Positions 1 to 6,251 of a stretch of 6,251 nt of DNA are shown here, piece after piece. The stretch comes from Halieaceae bacterium (lineage in GTDB: Bacteria > Pseudomonadota > Gammaproteobacteria > Pseudomonadales > Halieaceae). Location of the stretch: assembly GCA_002705465.1 (NCBI GenBank), contig PAGS01000062.1:1-6251 (forward strand), given 5' to 3'. The notes under the pieces were generated by a model, which worked only from the letters and a program-made list of their open reading frames with translations, was not told the origin of the DNA and did no database searches. The translations under genes were made by a program, and so were the position numbers. Each line of letters begins with the position of its first letter. Position 1 is the first letter of the stretch.

Positions 1-3
1 AGA

Positions 4-80
4 TGGTCGGGGTGGAGGGATTCGAACCCCCGACATCCTGCTCCCAAAGCAGGCGCGCTACCAGACTGCGCTACACCCCG
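4..80 (-). tRNA. tRNA-Pro (anticodon UGG), with encoded CCA
   Basis: Read on the minus strand this is a complete 77-nt cloverleaf. The acceptor stem CGGGGTG pairs with CACCCCG, followed by discriminator A and an encoded CCA end. The D stem is GCGC/GCGC. The anticodon stem CCTGC/GCAGG encloses the loop TTTGGGA, giving anticodon UGG (plus-strand positions 44-46). The T arm is GGGGG-TTCGAAT-CCCTC with one G-U pair. UGG reads CCA/CCG and, when its wobble base is modified, other proline codons. The first pair C1-G72 with A73 is the usual bacterial proline identity set. The gene diverges from folD. Its 3' processing region and terminator lie beyond the left edge of the window. Confidence 0.97.
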
Positions 81-86
81 ATGACG

Positions 87-101
87 GAGGGCACAGCCCT
101 C
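87..101 (-). other. perfect short hairpin in the predicted tRNA-Pro 5' leader
   Basis: The sequence GAGGGC-ACA-GCCCTC is a perfect 6-bp inverted repeat with a 3-nt loop, ending 6 bp upstream of the mature tRNA 5' end. If the promoter at 113-141 is right, the stem forms within the roughly 25-nt leader that RNase P removes. The repeat is seen directly. A role in leader folding or processing is inference, and a chance hairpin in GC-rich DNA is possible. Confidence 0.5.
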
Positions 102-112
102 GCGCGGCGCGA

Positions 113-141
113 AGTTTACCGGCATTGAGGTGGGGTAGCAA
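113..141 (-). promoter_or_regulatory. putative sigma-70 promoter of tRNA-Pro
   Basis: On the minus strand TTGCTA (141-136) and TAAACT (118-113) are separated by exactly 17 nt. Each matches the sigma-70 consensus at 4 of 6 positions. The bases after the -10 box (TCGCGCCG) form a GC-rich discriminator, the usual signature of stringently controlled stable-RNA promoters. Transcription would start near position 106 and give a leader of about 25 nt before the tRNA. This is a prediction from spacing and context only. Confidence 0.5.
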
Positions 142-213
142 TGCGCAACAAAACGACTTCCCACGGTGGCCAAACTCTGAAAGAATCGCGCCGTTTTGAT
201 TTGGGGGAATCAT

Positions 214-1059
214 ATGACCGCGCAAATTCTTGATGGTAAGCACGTTGCCGAACTTACAGAGGCCGAGCTGGCGCAACGCGTTGAGGCCTTAAAAGAGCGG
301 TCTGGCGGGCGGACGCCCGTCCTTGCCACCATTCTTGTGGGAGATGATCCCGCGTCGGCGACTTACGTCAAAATGAAGGGAAACGCCTGTCGCCGCGTCG
401 GCATGGAATCAGTCGCCATCGAGCTCCCAGCATCGACCAAGACCAACGATTTGCTTCGCGAAATTGAGCAGTTAAACGCAAAGCCTGACGTGCATGGCAT
501 TTTACTGCAACACCCTGTGCCCTCCCAAATCGATGAGCGGGCCTGCTTTGACATGATCGCGCTGGAGAAGGATGTAGACGGAGTCACCTGCCTGGGATTT
601 GGTCGCATGGCAATGGGCGAGCCCGCTTATGGCTGCGCCACACCTCAGGGCATTATGCGACTCCTGGCCCATTACAATATTGAAATCGAGGGCCGGCATG
701 CTGTTGTCGTTGGTCGAAGCCCCATTCTGGGCAAACCGATGGCCATGATGATGCTCGCAGCTAACGCGACCGTAACAATCTGTCACTCACGAACCCGTGA
801 TCTCGAGACCCTTGTCCGCCAGGCGGATGTCATCGTTGGCGCAGTTGGCCGACCTGAGTTTATTTGCGCAGATTGGATCAAGGACGGCGCTGTTGTCGTG
901 GACGCGGGTTACCATCCCGGTGGTGTCGGCGATATTGAGCTCGGACCACTCGCTGATCGGGTCAGCGCCATGACACCGGTTCCCGGTGGCGTTGGGCCTA
1001 TGACAATTAATACCTTGATCCAACAAACGGTCCAGTCGGGCGAGCGGGCGCTCGTCTAG
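214..1059 (+). CDS. folD: FolD: bifunctional methylenetetrahydrofolate dehydrogenase / methenyltetrahydrofolate cyclohydrolase
   Basis: This cytoplasmic enzyme interconverts 5,10-methylene-, 5,10-methenyl- and 10-formyl-tetrahydrofolate, supplying one-carbon units for purines and formyl-Met-tRNA. The 281-residue product has the normal family length. Visible motifs are YVKMK at 51-55 (catalytic Tyr and Lys55), GILLQHPVP at 95-103, KDVDG at 119-123, the nucleotide-binding GRSPILGKP at 167-175, and [10 protein letters not shown] at 255-264. The ATG at 214 is chosen over an in-frame TTG at 196 because GGGGGA at 203-208 sits 5 nt before it and the family's N-terminus (xxQILDGK) starts there. Several motifs differ from E. 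coli FolD: QHPVP instead of [14 protein letters not shown] instead of TVTHRFT, and [11 protein letters not shown] instead of DVGIN. It therefore belongs to another FolD subgroup. No convincing promoter was found in 119-213. It converges with cysS. Confidence 0.96.
   Translation: MTAQILDGKHVAELTEAELAQRVEALKERSGGRTPVLATILVGDDPASATYVKMKGNACRRVGMESVAIELPASTKTNDLLREIEQLNAKPDVHGILLQHPVPSQIDERACFDMIALEKDVDGVTCLGFGRMAMGEPAYGCATPQGIMRLLAHYNIEIEGRHAVVVGRSPILGKPMAMMMLAANATVTICHSRTRDLETLVRQADVIVGAVGRPEFICADWIKDGAVVVDAGYHPGGVGDIELGPLADRVSAMTPVPGGVGPMTINTLIQQTVQSGERALV
1041..1054. other. short inverted repeat at the folD/cysS convergent junction
   Basis: CGAGC-GGGC-GCTCG is a perfect 5-bp stem with a 4-nt loop. 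It lies in the last codons of folD and also just past the cysS stop when read on the minus strand. It could form in both transcripts. No T-tract follows it on either strand, so it is not a standard intrinsic terminator. Attenuating transcription or blocking 3' exonucleases would be inference. Confidence 0.35.
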
Positions 1060-1064
1060 GGATA

Positions 1065-2447
1065 TCAGGCGCCGCGCCGCCAGGTGGTGCCCTCCGGGCT
1101 ATCTTCTAGCAGGACTCCCTGTGCTTCCAGTTCGTTCCGAATCTGGTCAGCGCGAGCGTAGTCCTTTTCTTGCTTGGCCTGAATTCGCTGAGCAATCAAA
1201 GTCTCGATGTCCGCGGCGCTCAGTCCGCTGTGGGCGGCGCCACCCTGAAACCAATTTTCTGGATCGTCCTCCAGCAGGCCCAGCAAGGAGGCGCCCAGCT
1301 GCAACTCCGCTTTCGCCCGCGCCATCTCGGCTGCGTCAGACGACTTGTTCAGGGTTGATGCGGCAGCGTGCAAATGCGCAAAGGCCTCCGGCGTATTGAG
1401 ATCATCCAGAAGCGCTTTAAAAACAACTGTCTCCTGAAGATCGATCGCTTCGGCAGGAATTTCGCCGTGCCGGCGTAGCGCGCCATAAAATGAATCCAAC
1501 GTCCCCCGTGCCTGATACAGCAACTCGGCCGAAAAGTTCAGCGGCGACCGATACTGTGCAGAGAGCAGCGCGCACCTCAAGACCTCGCCGGGGTATTTGC
1601 CCAGCAACTCCCTTACCGTGCGCACGTTGCCCAGCGATTTGGACATTTTCTCTCCGTTCATATCGACGTAGGCGTTATGGATCCAGTGCCGCACAAAATC
1701 GCCGCCGTAAGCACAGCAACTCTGCGCCCTTTCATTCTCATGATGCGGAAAGATCAGATCCCGGCCACCACCATGGATGTCTATGCTCTCACCCAGATGC
1801 GCTCTGATCATCGCTGAACATTCAAGATGCCAACCCGGCCGTCCTCGACCCCAGGGGCTGTCCCAACCAGGCTCCTCGGTCGTGGAAGGCTTCCAAAGGA
1901 CAAAATCCCCCGCATGACGCTTGTAATCCGCAATCTCGACTCGCGCGCCAGCGAGCATATCGTCCAGATTTCGGCCACTTAATGCGCCATAGCCGTCCAT
2001 GGATTCGACCGCGAAGAGCACGTGGTGGTCGGACGCATAAGCGTGCCCGTGAACAATCAGTCGCTCAGTGAGCGCAATCATCTCGGCAATGTGCTCGGTC
2101 GCCATGGGTTCGATCGAAGGGGGAAGCGCATTGAGCGCCGACATATCCTCACGATATTTCTTGGTGAACTCTTTGCTCACCTCTTCGATACTGACACCCT
2201 GCTGCTGGGCTGCCTGAATGATTTTATCGTCGATATCCGTGATATTGCGTGCGTAACACACACCGGAATACCGCGCTTGCAGCAATCGATAAAGGCAGTC
2301 AAAGACCACAACGGGTCTGGCATTGCCGATGTGGGCATAGTCGTAGACCGTGGGGCCGCAGACATACATCGTAACGCGCTCTGCGTCCTGCGGCGTGAAG
2401 ATCTCCTTCTCGCCCGACAGCGTGTTGTAAAGCCGCAACTCATCCAT
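1065..2447 (-). CDS. cysS: Cysteinyl-tRNA synthetase (class I)
   Basis: CysRS attaches cysteine to tRNA-Cys in the cytoplasm. The 460-residue product matches the E. coli enzyme (461). The Rossmann catalytic core carries the HIGH-type signature HIGN at 39-42 and KMSKS at 267-271. The zinc site that selects cysteine is present: Cys30 in YVCGPTVYD, Cys210 in GWHLECSAM, and His235 and Glu239 in FPHHENE. The C-terminal DALR-type helical domain and anticodon-binding end follow, with a typical [13 protein letters not shown] segment at 428-440. The ATG at 2447 is chosen because the protein then begins [15 protein letters not shown], as in homologues. An in-frame TTG at 2477 would add ten unconserved residues. 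The start overlaps the glnS stop by 8 nt (ATGGATGA) with only weak Shine-Dalgarno complementarity, so translation is probably coupled to glnS. Confidence 0.97.
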   Translation of the reverse strand: MDELRLYNTLSGEKEIFTPQDAERVTMYVCGPTVYDYAHIGNARPVVVFDCLYRLLQARYSGVCYARNITDIDDKIIQAAQQQGVSIEEVSKEFTKKYREDMSALNALPPSIEPMATEHIAEMIALTERLIVHGHAYASDHHVLFAVESMDGYGALSGRNLDDMLAGARVEIADYKRHAGDFVLWKPSTTEEPGWDSPWGRGRPGWHLECSAMIRAHLGESIDIHGGGRDLIFPHHENERAQSCCAYGGDFVRHWIHNAYVDMNGEKMSKSLGNVRTVRELLGKYPGEVLRCALLSAQYRSPLNFSAELLYQARGTLDSFYGALRRHGEIPAEAIDLQETVVFKALLDDLNTPEAFAHLHAAASTLNKSSDAAEMARAKAELQLGASLLGLLEDDPENWFQGGAAHSGLSAADIETLIAQRIQAKQEKDYARADQIRNELEAQGVLLEDSPEGTTWRRGA

Positions 2448-4098
2448 TGGATCCAGACCAACTATCGCGCAAGCCAATCGTCATATTGAATATGGGGTGA
2501 GCGGCACTGTGATCATAGCGGTCCGCCACAAAGTACCCCTCTCGCTCGAACTGAAATACCTGCTCCGGTGCCGCATCCCGAAGCGCAGGCTCTATCATTG
2601 CATCATCGCTCACAACCAGACTGTTCGGGTTAAGTGCTGACGTCATGTCGTCGGCGCGAGCGGGATCTGCAACGCTGAATAGTCGGTCATATTGGCGAAT
2701 TGTTGCGGGCACACTGTGCTCCGCCGACACCCAGTGAATTACACCCTTAGGCTTCACGCCGTCCTCGGGGTCAGCGCCTGGCACCGAGGTGATGCACTTG
2801 GCGTAGACGCAGATAATCGTCCCATCGCTGTCCTTGTCACAGCGCTCACCCTCAATGACCAGCCCACCGCGGAGCCGCACTCGCTTGCCAAGCACCAGTC
2901 GCTTGAAGTGCTTATTTGCCTCTTCACGGAAATCCTCGCGATCGATAAAGAGCTCACGGTCCATGCGCAACTGGCGCTCGCCGAACTGCGGGTCGGCTGG
3001 ATGATTTGATACTGCTAGCGTCATCGATTCCGGCAAATCAGCGAGTACCAGTCTGAGTGGTCTCATGACGCACATCGCCCGGGGCGCGTGTCGATTCAAG
3101 TGATCCCGCACGGCACTCTCCAGCATCGCCATATCCACCATGCCATCAGAGCGAGACGTGCCCACCTCCTCGCAGAAATGTCGAATGGCCGGCGCAGGAT
3201 AACCACGCCGCCTCAAACCCGCGATGGTCGGCATACGGGGGTCGTCCCACCCCGCAACCACTTCATCATCTACCAACCGTTTTAACTTTCTCTTACTGGT
3301 AATGGTGTAGCTCGTATTGAGGCGCGCAAATTCGATCTGACGCGGTCGATGCGGCACCGGAAGATGCGCAATGAACCAGTCATACAAAGGGCGATGGTCT
3401 TCGAATTCTAATGTGCAAATCGAGTGAGTGATGCCTTCAATAGCATCTTCCTGCCCATGCGCAAAATCATAGGTGGGATAAATGGGCCACTCATCCCCCG
3501 TCTGGTGATGCGAAGCGTGACGAATACGATAAAGGATTGGGTCTCGCAAATTCATGTTACTCGAGGCCATGTCGATTTTCGCTCGTAGGACCCGCTCACC
3601 ATCAGAAAATTCTCCCTCCCGCATTTTCAGGAAAAGCGCCATATTTTCCGATGTACTCCGATCTCGGTAGGGACTATTCCTCCCTGCTTCAGTGAGGGTG
3701 CCCCGATACTCTCTGGCCTCCTCGGGAGACAGGTCACACACATAGGCCAAGCCCTCATCAATCAGATGCAGAGCCCACTCGAACAACTGCTGGAAGTAAG
3801 CCGAGGCATATCTCACCTCGCCGTGCCACTCGTAGCCCAGCCAGCGCACGTCCTCCTGTATCGAGTCAATGAACTCCTGGCTCTCTTTTTCCGGGTTCGT
3901 ATCATCAAAGCGCAGGTGACATCGGCCACCAAACTGTTCCGCCAGGCCAAAATTGACGGTAATCGACTTGGCGTGACCAATATGGAGGTAACCGTTAGGC
4001 TCGGGCGGAAACCGCGTGATGACGGGCCTGGAAAGCCCTGCGGCGAGATCGCCCTGAATTTGTGTTCGCAGAAAATTACTGCGCAACTCTGCGGACAT
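2440..4098 (-). CDS. glnS: Glutaminyl-tRNA synthetase (class I)
   Basis: GlnRS charges tRNA-Gln directly with glutamine, a mark of gammaproteobacteria and a few other bacteria that do not depend only on the GatCAB amidation route. The product has 552 residues (E. coli 554). [14 protein letters not shown] at 32-45 contains the HIGH signature. LRFDDTNP at 62-69 includes Asp66, which corresponds to the glutamine-recognising Asp of E. coli. The KMSKS-equivalent reads ITSKR at 266-270, where E. coli has [23 protein letters not shown] at 283-300 is nearly identical to E. coli, and the C-terminal anticodon-binding beta barrels follow. The start ATG at 4098 has GGAGT at 4109-4105, 6 nt upstream. It is the first gene of a glnS-cysS operon and diverges from ppiB. 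Confidence 0.98.
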   Translation of the reverse strand: MSAELRSNFLRTQIQGDLAAGLSRPVITRFPPEPNGYLHIGHAKSITVNFGLAEQFGGRCHLRFDDTNPEKESQEFIDSIQEDVRWLGYEWHGEVRYASAYFQQLFEWALHLIDEGLAYVCDLSPEEAREYRGTLTEAGRNSPYRDRSTSENMALFLKMREGEFSDGERVLRAKIDMASSNMNLRDPILYRIRHASHHQTGDEWPIYPTYDFAHGQEDAIEGITHSICTLEFEDHRPLYDWFIAHLPVPHRPRQIEFARLNTSYTITSKRKLKRLVDDEVVAGWDDPRMPTIAGLRRRGYPAPAIRHFCEEVGTSRSDGMVDMAMLESAVRDHLNRHAPRAMCVMRPLRLVLADLPESMTLAVSNHPADPQFGERQLRMDRELFIDREDFREEANKHFKRLVLGKRVRLRGGLVIEGERCDKDSDGTIICVYAKCITSVPGADPEDGVKPKGVIHWVSAEHSVPATIRQYDRLFSVADPARADDMTSALNPNSLVVSDDAMIEPALRDAAPEQVFQFEREGYFVADRYDHSAAHPIFNMTIGLRDSWSGSNG

Positions 4099-4136
4099 GC
4101 AAACACTCCGGGATGAGAATGAAGAAAACCGCGCGA

Positions 4137-4166
4137 ACTATATCAAGTGGCGACTCCAGGTGGCAG
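4137..4166 (-). promoter_or_regulatory. putative extended -10 promoter of glnS-cysS
   Basis: On the minus strand TGATATAGT (4145-4137) is an extended -10 element: TG, one base, then TATAGT, which matches TATAAT at 5 of 6. Upstream, after an 18-nt spacer, CTGCCA (4166-4161) matches the -35 consensus at 4 of 6. Transcription would begin near 4130 and leave a leader of about 30 nt before glnS, too short for an attenuator. An alternative reading with TTGATA (4146-4141) as the -35 and TTCATT (4123-4118) as the -10 is less convincing. Confidence 0.5.
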
Positions 4167-4177
4167 GGCTCGTCGCC
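4149..4177. repeat. inverted repeat GGCGAC / GTCGCC over the glnS -35 region
   Basis: GGCGAC at 4149-4154 and its exact complement GTCGCC at 4172-4177 are separated by 17 nt and flank the putative glnS -35 box. The pair is short, and chance is a real possibility in this composition. If functional it could be a spaced operator for a dimeric regulator. No named regulator's site is recognised. Confidence 0.3.
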
Positions 4178-4187
4178 TACCGCGGTA
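4178..4187. promoter_or_regulatory. 10-bp perfect palindrome between the glnS and ppiB promoters
   Basis: TACCGCGGTA is a perfect palindrome lying roughly midway between the predicted -35 elements of glnS (minus) and ppiB (plus), and directly next to the GTCGCC half of the inverted repeat at 4149-4177. Its position suggests an operator that could serve both directions. This is inferred from symmetry and position only. Confidence 0.35.
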
Positions 4188-4208
4188 ATCCATCACTAAA
4201 AATGGGCG

Positions 4209-4237
4209 TCGATACTCAACTCTAACTCAGGTACGAT
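4209..4237 (+). promoter_or_regulatory. weak candidate sigma-70 promoter of ppiB-lpxH
   Basis: TCGATA (4209-4214) and TACGAT (4232-4237) have a 17-nt spacer and each match the consensus at 4 of 6. Transcription would start near 4244 and leave a leader of about 26 nt. A TATAAG at 4248-4253 is another possible -10 but lacks a recognisable -35. Confidence 0.3.
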
Positions 4238-4269
4238 GCCGCCTCCTTATAAGCACCCCTGAGGTAACT

Positions 4270-4779
4270 ATGTCAGCAGCCACCGTCTTGATGACCACCA
4301 CCGTAGGCCCGATCACTTTGGAGCTTGACACAGAGCATGCGCCCAAGACGGTCGAGAACTTCTTGTCCTACGTGGAGGACGGATTCTATGACGGCACCAT
4401 TTTTCACCGCGTCATTGATAATTTCATGGTTCAAGGAGGCGGATTTACCGCAGACATGGAACAAAAAGAGACGCAGGCGCCCATTGAAAACGAGGCCAAC
4501 AACGGCCTTAAGAATGCGCGTGGCACCATCGCTATGGCAAGGACTCAGGACCCTCACTCTGCCACCGCTCAGTTTTTCATCAATGTGCAAGACAATGACT
4601 TCCTGAATCATACTGGCGAAAACCTGCAGGGTTGGGGATACGCGGTGTTTGGCAAAGTTATCGACGGCGACGACGTGTTGGACAAAATTCGTTGCGTCCA
4701 AACGGGCGGCCATGCCGGCCACCAGGACGTCCCATCAGAGCCCATTATTATCGAGAGCATCGCCCTGATTGGCGATTGA
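4270..4779 (+). CDS. ppiB: Cytoplasmic peptidyl-prolyl cis-trans isomerase B (cyclophilin type)
   Basis: The enzyme accelerates cis-trans isomerisation of peptidyl-proline bonds during folding. The 169-residue product is a single cyclophilin domain with no signal peptide or membrane segment, as in cytoplasmic PpiB of E. coli (164). Active-site motifs are FHRVI at 45-49 with the catalytic Arg47, FMVQGGGF at 52-59 with Gln55, and TAQFFIN at 99-105. [18 protein letters not shown] at 75-92 and [16 protein letters not shown] at 118-133 match the E. coli protein closely. GAGG at 4261-4264, 5 nt before the ATG, supports this start over an internal Met8. It is the first gene of a pair with lpxH and is divergent from glnS. 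Confidence 0.97.
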   Translation: MSAATVLMTTTVGPITLELDTEHAPKTVENFLSYVEDGFYDGTIFHRVIDNFMVQGGGFTADMEQKETQAPIENEANNGLKNARGTIAMARTQDPHSATAQFFINVQDNDFLNHTGENLQGWGYAVFGKVIDGDDVLDKIRCVQTGGHAGHQDVPSEPIIIESIALIGD

Positions 4780-4791
4780 GGCACTTCCCCG

Positions 4792-5505
4792 GTGCACCGC
4801 CTGTTTATCAGTGATTTGCACCTGAGCGAGGACACCCCCGCAATTGAAGCGGCACTCGTGGCCCTGCTTGCTCGCGAGAGGGAGCTCGATGCGCTGATTA
4901 TTCTTGGTGACTTTTTCGAGGCGTGGGTCGGCGATGACGACGACGCACCGCTGGCTGATCGGGTGCGCTCACAGTTGTTCGAATTTTCGCGGCGGGGCTG
5001 CGAGATATTTGTGGCTCGCGGCAATCGAGACTTCATGCTGGGTGATCAATTCGCCAGTGATATTGACGGAACACTGCTTCAGGACGAAACGGTGATGGAG
5101 GTAGCAGGCCTGCCTACTCTCTTGCTACATGGTGATACGCTTTGCACAGACGATGTTGATTACCAGCAGTTCCGCGCCCTCGTACACGACCCAGCATGGC
5201 AAATCGAAATGATGGCCAAACCATTAGAGGCGCGTCGTGAACTGGCCAGACAGTTGCGCGCAATGAGCGTTGATGCTGCCAGTAACAAGCCCGAGGACAT
5301 CATGGACGTCAATCAGGCCGCGGTTGAGCAACAACTGCAAGCGGCTTCCGTCGATCGGATAGTACATGGACACACGCATCGCCCTGCGCGTCACGTGGTG
5401 GGCTCGGGCGAGCGTATCGTGCTCGGTGACTGGACAACCGAGAGGGGTTGGTATCTCAGGGAACGCGGTGACGACCTATCGCTAGACTCATTTGCCATCC
5501 GCTAG
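4792..5505 (+). CDS. lpxH: LpxH: UDP-2,3-diacylglucosamine pyrophosphohydrolase (lipid A biosynthesis)
   Basis: LpxH hydrolyses UDP-2,3-diacylglucosamine to lipid X (2,3-diacylglucosamine 1-phosphate) and UMP on the cytoplasmic face of the inner membrane, the fourth step of the Raetz pathway. The 237-residue product has the full set of calcineurin-type metallophosphatase motifs: DLH with Asp8 and His10, GDFFEAWVGDD starting at Gly39 with Asp40, GNRD with Asn78-Asp80, HGDTLCTDD starting at His113, and HGHTHRPA with His192 and His194. IMDVNQ at 170-175 is the family's lipid-cap region. The start is GTG at 4792. A GAGG overlapping the ppiB stop (4778-4781) lies 10 nt upstream, a rather long spacing that suggests reinitiation from ppiB. 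It shares a transcript with ppiB and converges on miaE. Confidence 0.97.
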   Translation: MHRLFISDLHLSEDTPAIEAALVALLARERELDALIILGDFFEAWVGDDDDAPLADRVRSQLFEFSRRGCEIFVARGNRDFMLGDQFASDIDGTLLQDETVMEVAGLPTLLLHGDTLCTDDVDYQQFRALVHDPAWQIEMMAKPLEARRELARQLRAMSVDAASNKPEDIMDVNQAAVEQQLQAASVDRIVHGHTHRPARHVVGSGERIVLGDWTTERGWYLRERGDDLSLDSFAIR

Positions 5506-5509
5506 GGCG

Positions 5510-6145
5510 CTACTGCGGAACCCCGCTGTGAAACCTGAACTCCGTATCGGCTGTTGTCACCAAATCCGCCTCCAACTCGCGAAACTGGTTAAGGCGCGAC
5601 TGAAAATCCACTTCTTCCGATAGCGATTCAGCTAGCTTTAGGTAGTCACCAAAATGTCGTGCCTCGCTTTTTAGCAGGGAGAGGTAGAACTCCCCTAGCT
5701 CGCGATCGAGGTGAGGTGCCAAACTCGCAAACCGCTCACATGACCTGGCCTCGATGAGTGCACCGATAATCAGGGTATCAACCAAGCGCCCTGGCTCGTG
5801 CCTACGCGCACTTTTATGAAGCGCTTGCGCATAACGTGACGCCGTCAGGGGCACATAATCCACAGATTGCTTGCGCATGATCTTGAGCACCTGCTCAAAG
5901 TGCCTGAGCTCCTCTCGGGCAAGCTTGGACATCTTTTCCAACAGTGCTGTGTTGTGGATGTACCGGTGCATCAGCGACAGTGCCGTCGCCGCCGCTTTCT
6001 TCTCACAATTTGCGTGATCAACCAGCAAGGTCGCACGGTTTTCAGGCAGTAGCGCATACTCCACCCACGCGTCAGGTGTGGCGCAGGGCAAAAACGAGCG
6101 AATCGCTGACAGCGACGCTTCCTGCCTCCCCAAAGCTGCGTTCAT
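5510..6145 (-). CDS. miaE: MiaE-family tRNA-(ms2io6A37) hydroxylase
   Basis: MiaE uses O2 and a diiron centre to hydroxylate the isopentenyl side chain of ms2i6A at position 37 of tRNAs that read codons beginning with U. The 211-residue product is an all-helical ferritin-like fold. Its expected metal ligands are Glu48 (CEKKA), Glu79 and His82 (EELRHF), Glu132 (IEARSCERF), and Glu161 and His164 (SEARHF), so both ExxH motifs are present. DTLIIGALIEARSCERF at 123-139 is the most family-typical stretch. The ATG has a strong GGAGG at 6157-6153, 7 nt upstream. The start overlaps the stop of the preceding gene by ATGA, so the two are cotranscribed and probably coupled. The modified nucleoside's synthesis also needs MiaA and MiaB, which are not in this window. 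Confidence 0.93.
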   Translation of the reverse strand: MNAALGRQEASLSAIRSFLPCATPDAWVEYALLPENRATLLVDHANCEKKAAATALSLMHRYIHNTALLEKMSKLAREELRHFEQVLKIMRKQSVDYVPLTASRYAQALHKSARRHEPGRLVDTLIIGALIEARSCERFASLAPHLDRELGEFYLSLLKSEARHFGDYLKLAESLSEEVDFQSRLNQFRELEADLVTTADTEFRFHSGVPQ

Positions 6146-6251
6146 CTGAGGGCCTCCGGGACTTGCTCTGGGAACAGGTCTCTTGTTGAGATATATCGGT
6201 CGTAGTGAGCGGCAGACAGCACCCAGAATTCCTCATCAATCTGATCGCGAA
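6142..6251 (-). CDS. 3' end of an unidentified gene upstream of miaE (partial)
   Basis: A frame open from the right edge gives 35 residues and then TGA at 6144-6142, overlapping the miaE start as ATGA. The visible tail begins RDQIDEEFWVLSAAHYDRY and ends LFPEQVPEALR. The composition looks like real protein: acidic, aromatic-rich and amphipathic. The overlap and shared strand also make a true upstream operon partner likely, and the miaE Shine-Dalgarno lies inside its final codons. Too little is present to name a family. The gene is cut by the window edge, not shown to be broken. Confidence 0.6.
   Translation of the reverse strand, partial: RDQIDEEFWVLSAAHYDRYISTRDLFPEQVPEALR

Noticed and set aside
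196..213. TTG start extending FolD by six residues
   Set aside because: The added residues are not part of the FolD family N-terminus, and the GGGGGA ribosome site lies within this stretch, correctly placed for the ATG at 214.
58..276. Minus-strand 72-codon frame overlapping the tRNA and folD start
   Set aside because: It runs through the tRNA gene and antisense to folD, with no ribosome site or family resemblance.
2022..2489. 155-codon plus-strand frame antisense to cysS
   Set aside because: It is a shadow of the cysS reading frame. The product has no recognisable domain and no upstream ribosome site.
4180..4189. CCGCGGTAAT resembles the conserved 530 region of 16S rRNA
   Set aside because: The match is only about 10 nt, with no flanking rRNA similarity. 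It is better explained by the local palindrome or chance.
4099..4269. Possible riboswitch, T-box or attenuator ahead of glnS
   Set aside because: The predicted leader is about 30 nt, has no tRNA-responsive architecture and no terminator hairpin. T-boxes are not expected in this group.
4273..4722. 149-codon minus-strand frame antisense to ppiB
   Set aside because: ppiB on the other strand is a near-complete match to a known family, so this frame is a mirror of its codon bias.
6146..6245. Upstream in-frame extension of miaE
   Set aside because: The frame is open for some codons, but the strong GGAGG 7 nt before the ATG at 6145 and the family-like N-terminus fix the start there. A different frame covers the same bases as the end of the preceding gene.
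1..6251. Mobile elements, CRISPR arrays, phage or toxin-antitoxin genes
   Set aside because: No repeated spacer pattern, terminal inverted repeats, transposase or integrase motifs, or small gene pairs were seen. Nearly all sequence is accounted for by housekeeping genes.

Overview
The window is an ordinary chromosomal housekeeping segment of moderate-to-high GC, almost certainly from a gammaproteobacterium. The evidence is the combination of GlnRS, an LpxH-type lipid A enzyme, a PpiB close to the E. coli protein, a diiron tRNA hydroxylase of the MiaE family, and a tRNA-Pro with genome-encoded CCA. From memory, the order lpxH-ppiB-glnS-cysS-folD-tRNAs is also found in Pseudomonas. A marine lineage such as the OM60/NOR5 (Halieaceae) group is possible, but the sequence alone does not prove it.

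Layout, left to right: tRNA-Pro(UGG) on the minus strand with a plausible promoter; a 133-bp divergent spacer; folD on the plus strand; then cysS and glnS on the minus strand, transcribed glnS then cysS with an 8-nt overlap. folD and cysS converge with only 5 bp between them. A 171-bp divergent regulatory region separates glnS from the plus-strand pair ppiB-lpxH (12-bp gap). lpxH converges with minus-strand miaE across 4 bp. miaE is preceded, with an ATGA overlap, by the 3' end of an unidentified minus-strand gene cut by the window edge.

The genes share a translation theme: two aminoacyl-tRNA synthetases, a tRNA, a tRNA hypermodification enzyme, a cytoplasmic prolyl isomerase, and folate one-carbon metabolism (which supplies formyl groups for initiator tRNA as well as purines). 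LpxH is the outer-membrane exception and appears to ride with ppiB. Coding density is very high: three genes begin within 12 bp of, or overlapping, the upstream stop, and both convergent pairs lack room for a conventional terminator between stops.

I saw no mobile element, CRISPR array, phage gene, toxin-antitoxin pair or convincing new system. The points most worth a second look are the unusual FolD subtype, the symmetrical elements in the glnS/ppiB divergent promoter region, the absence of intergenic space at the two convergent junctions, and the truncated gene coupled to miaE.
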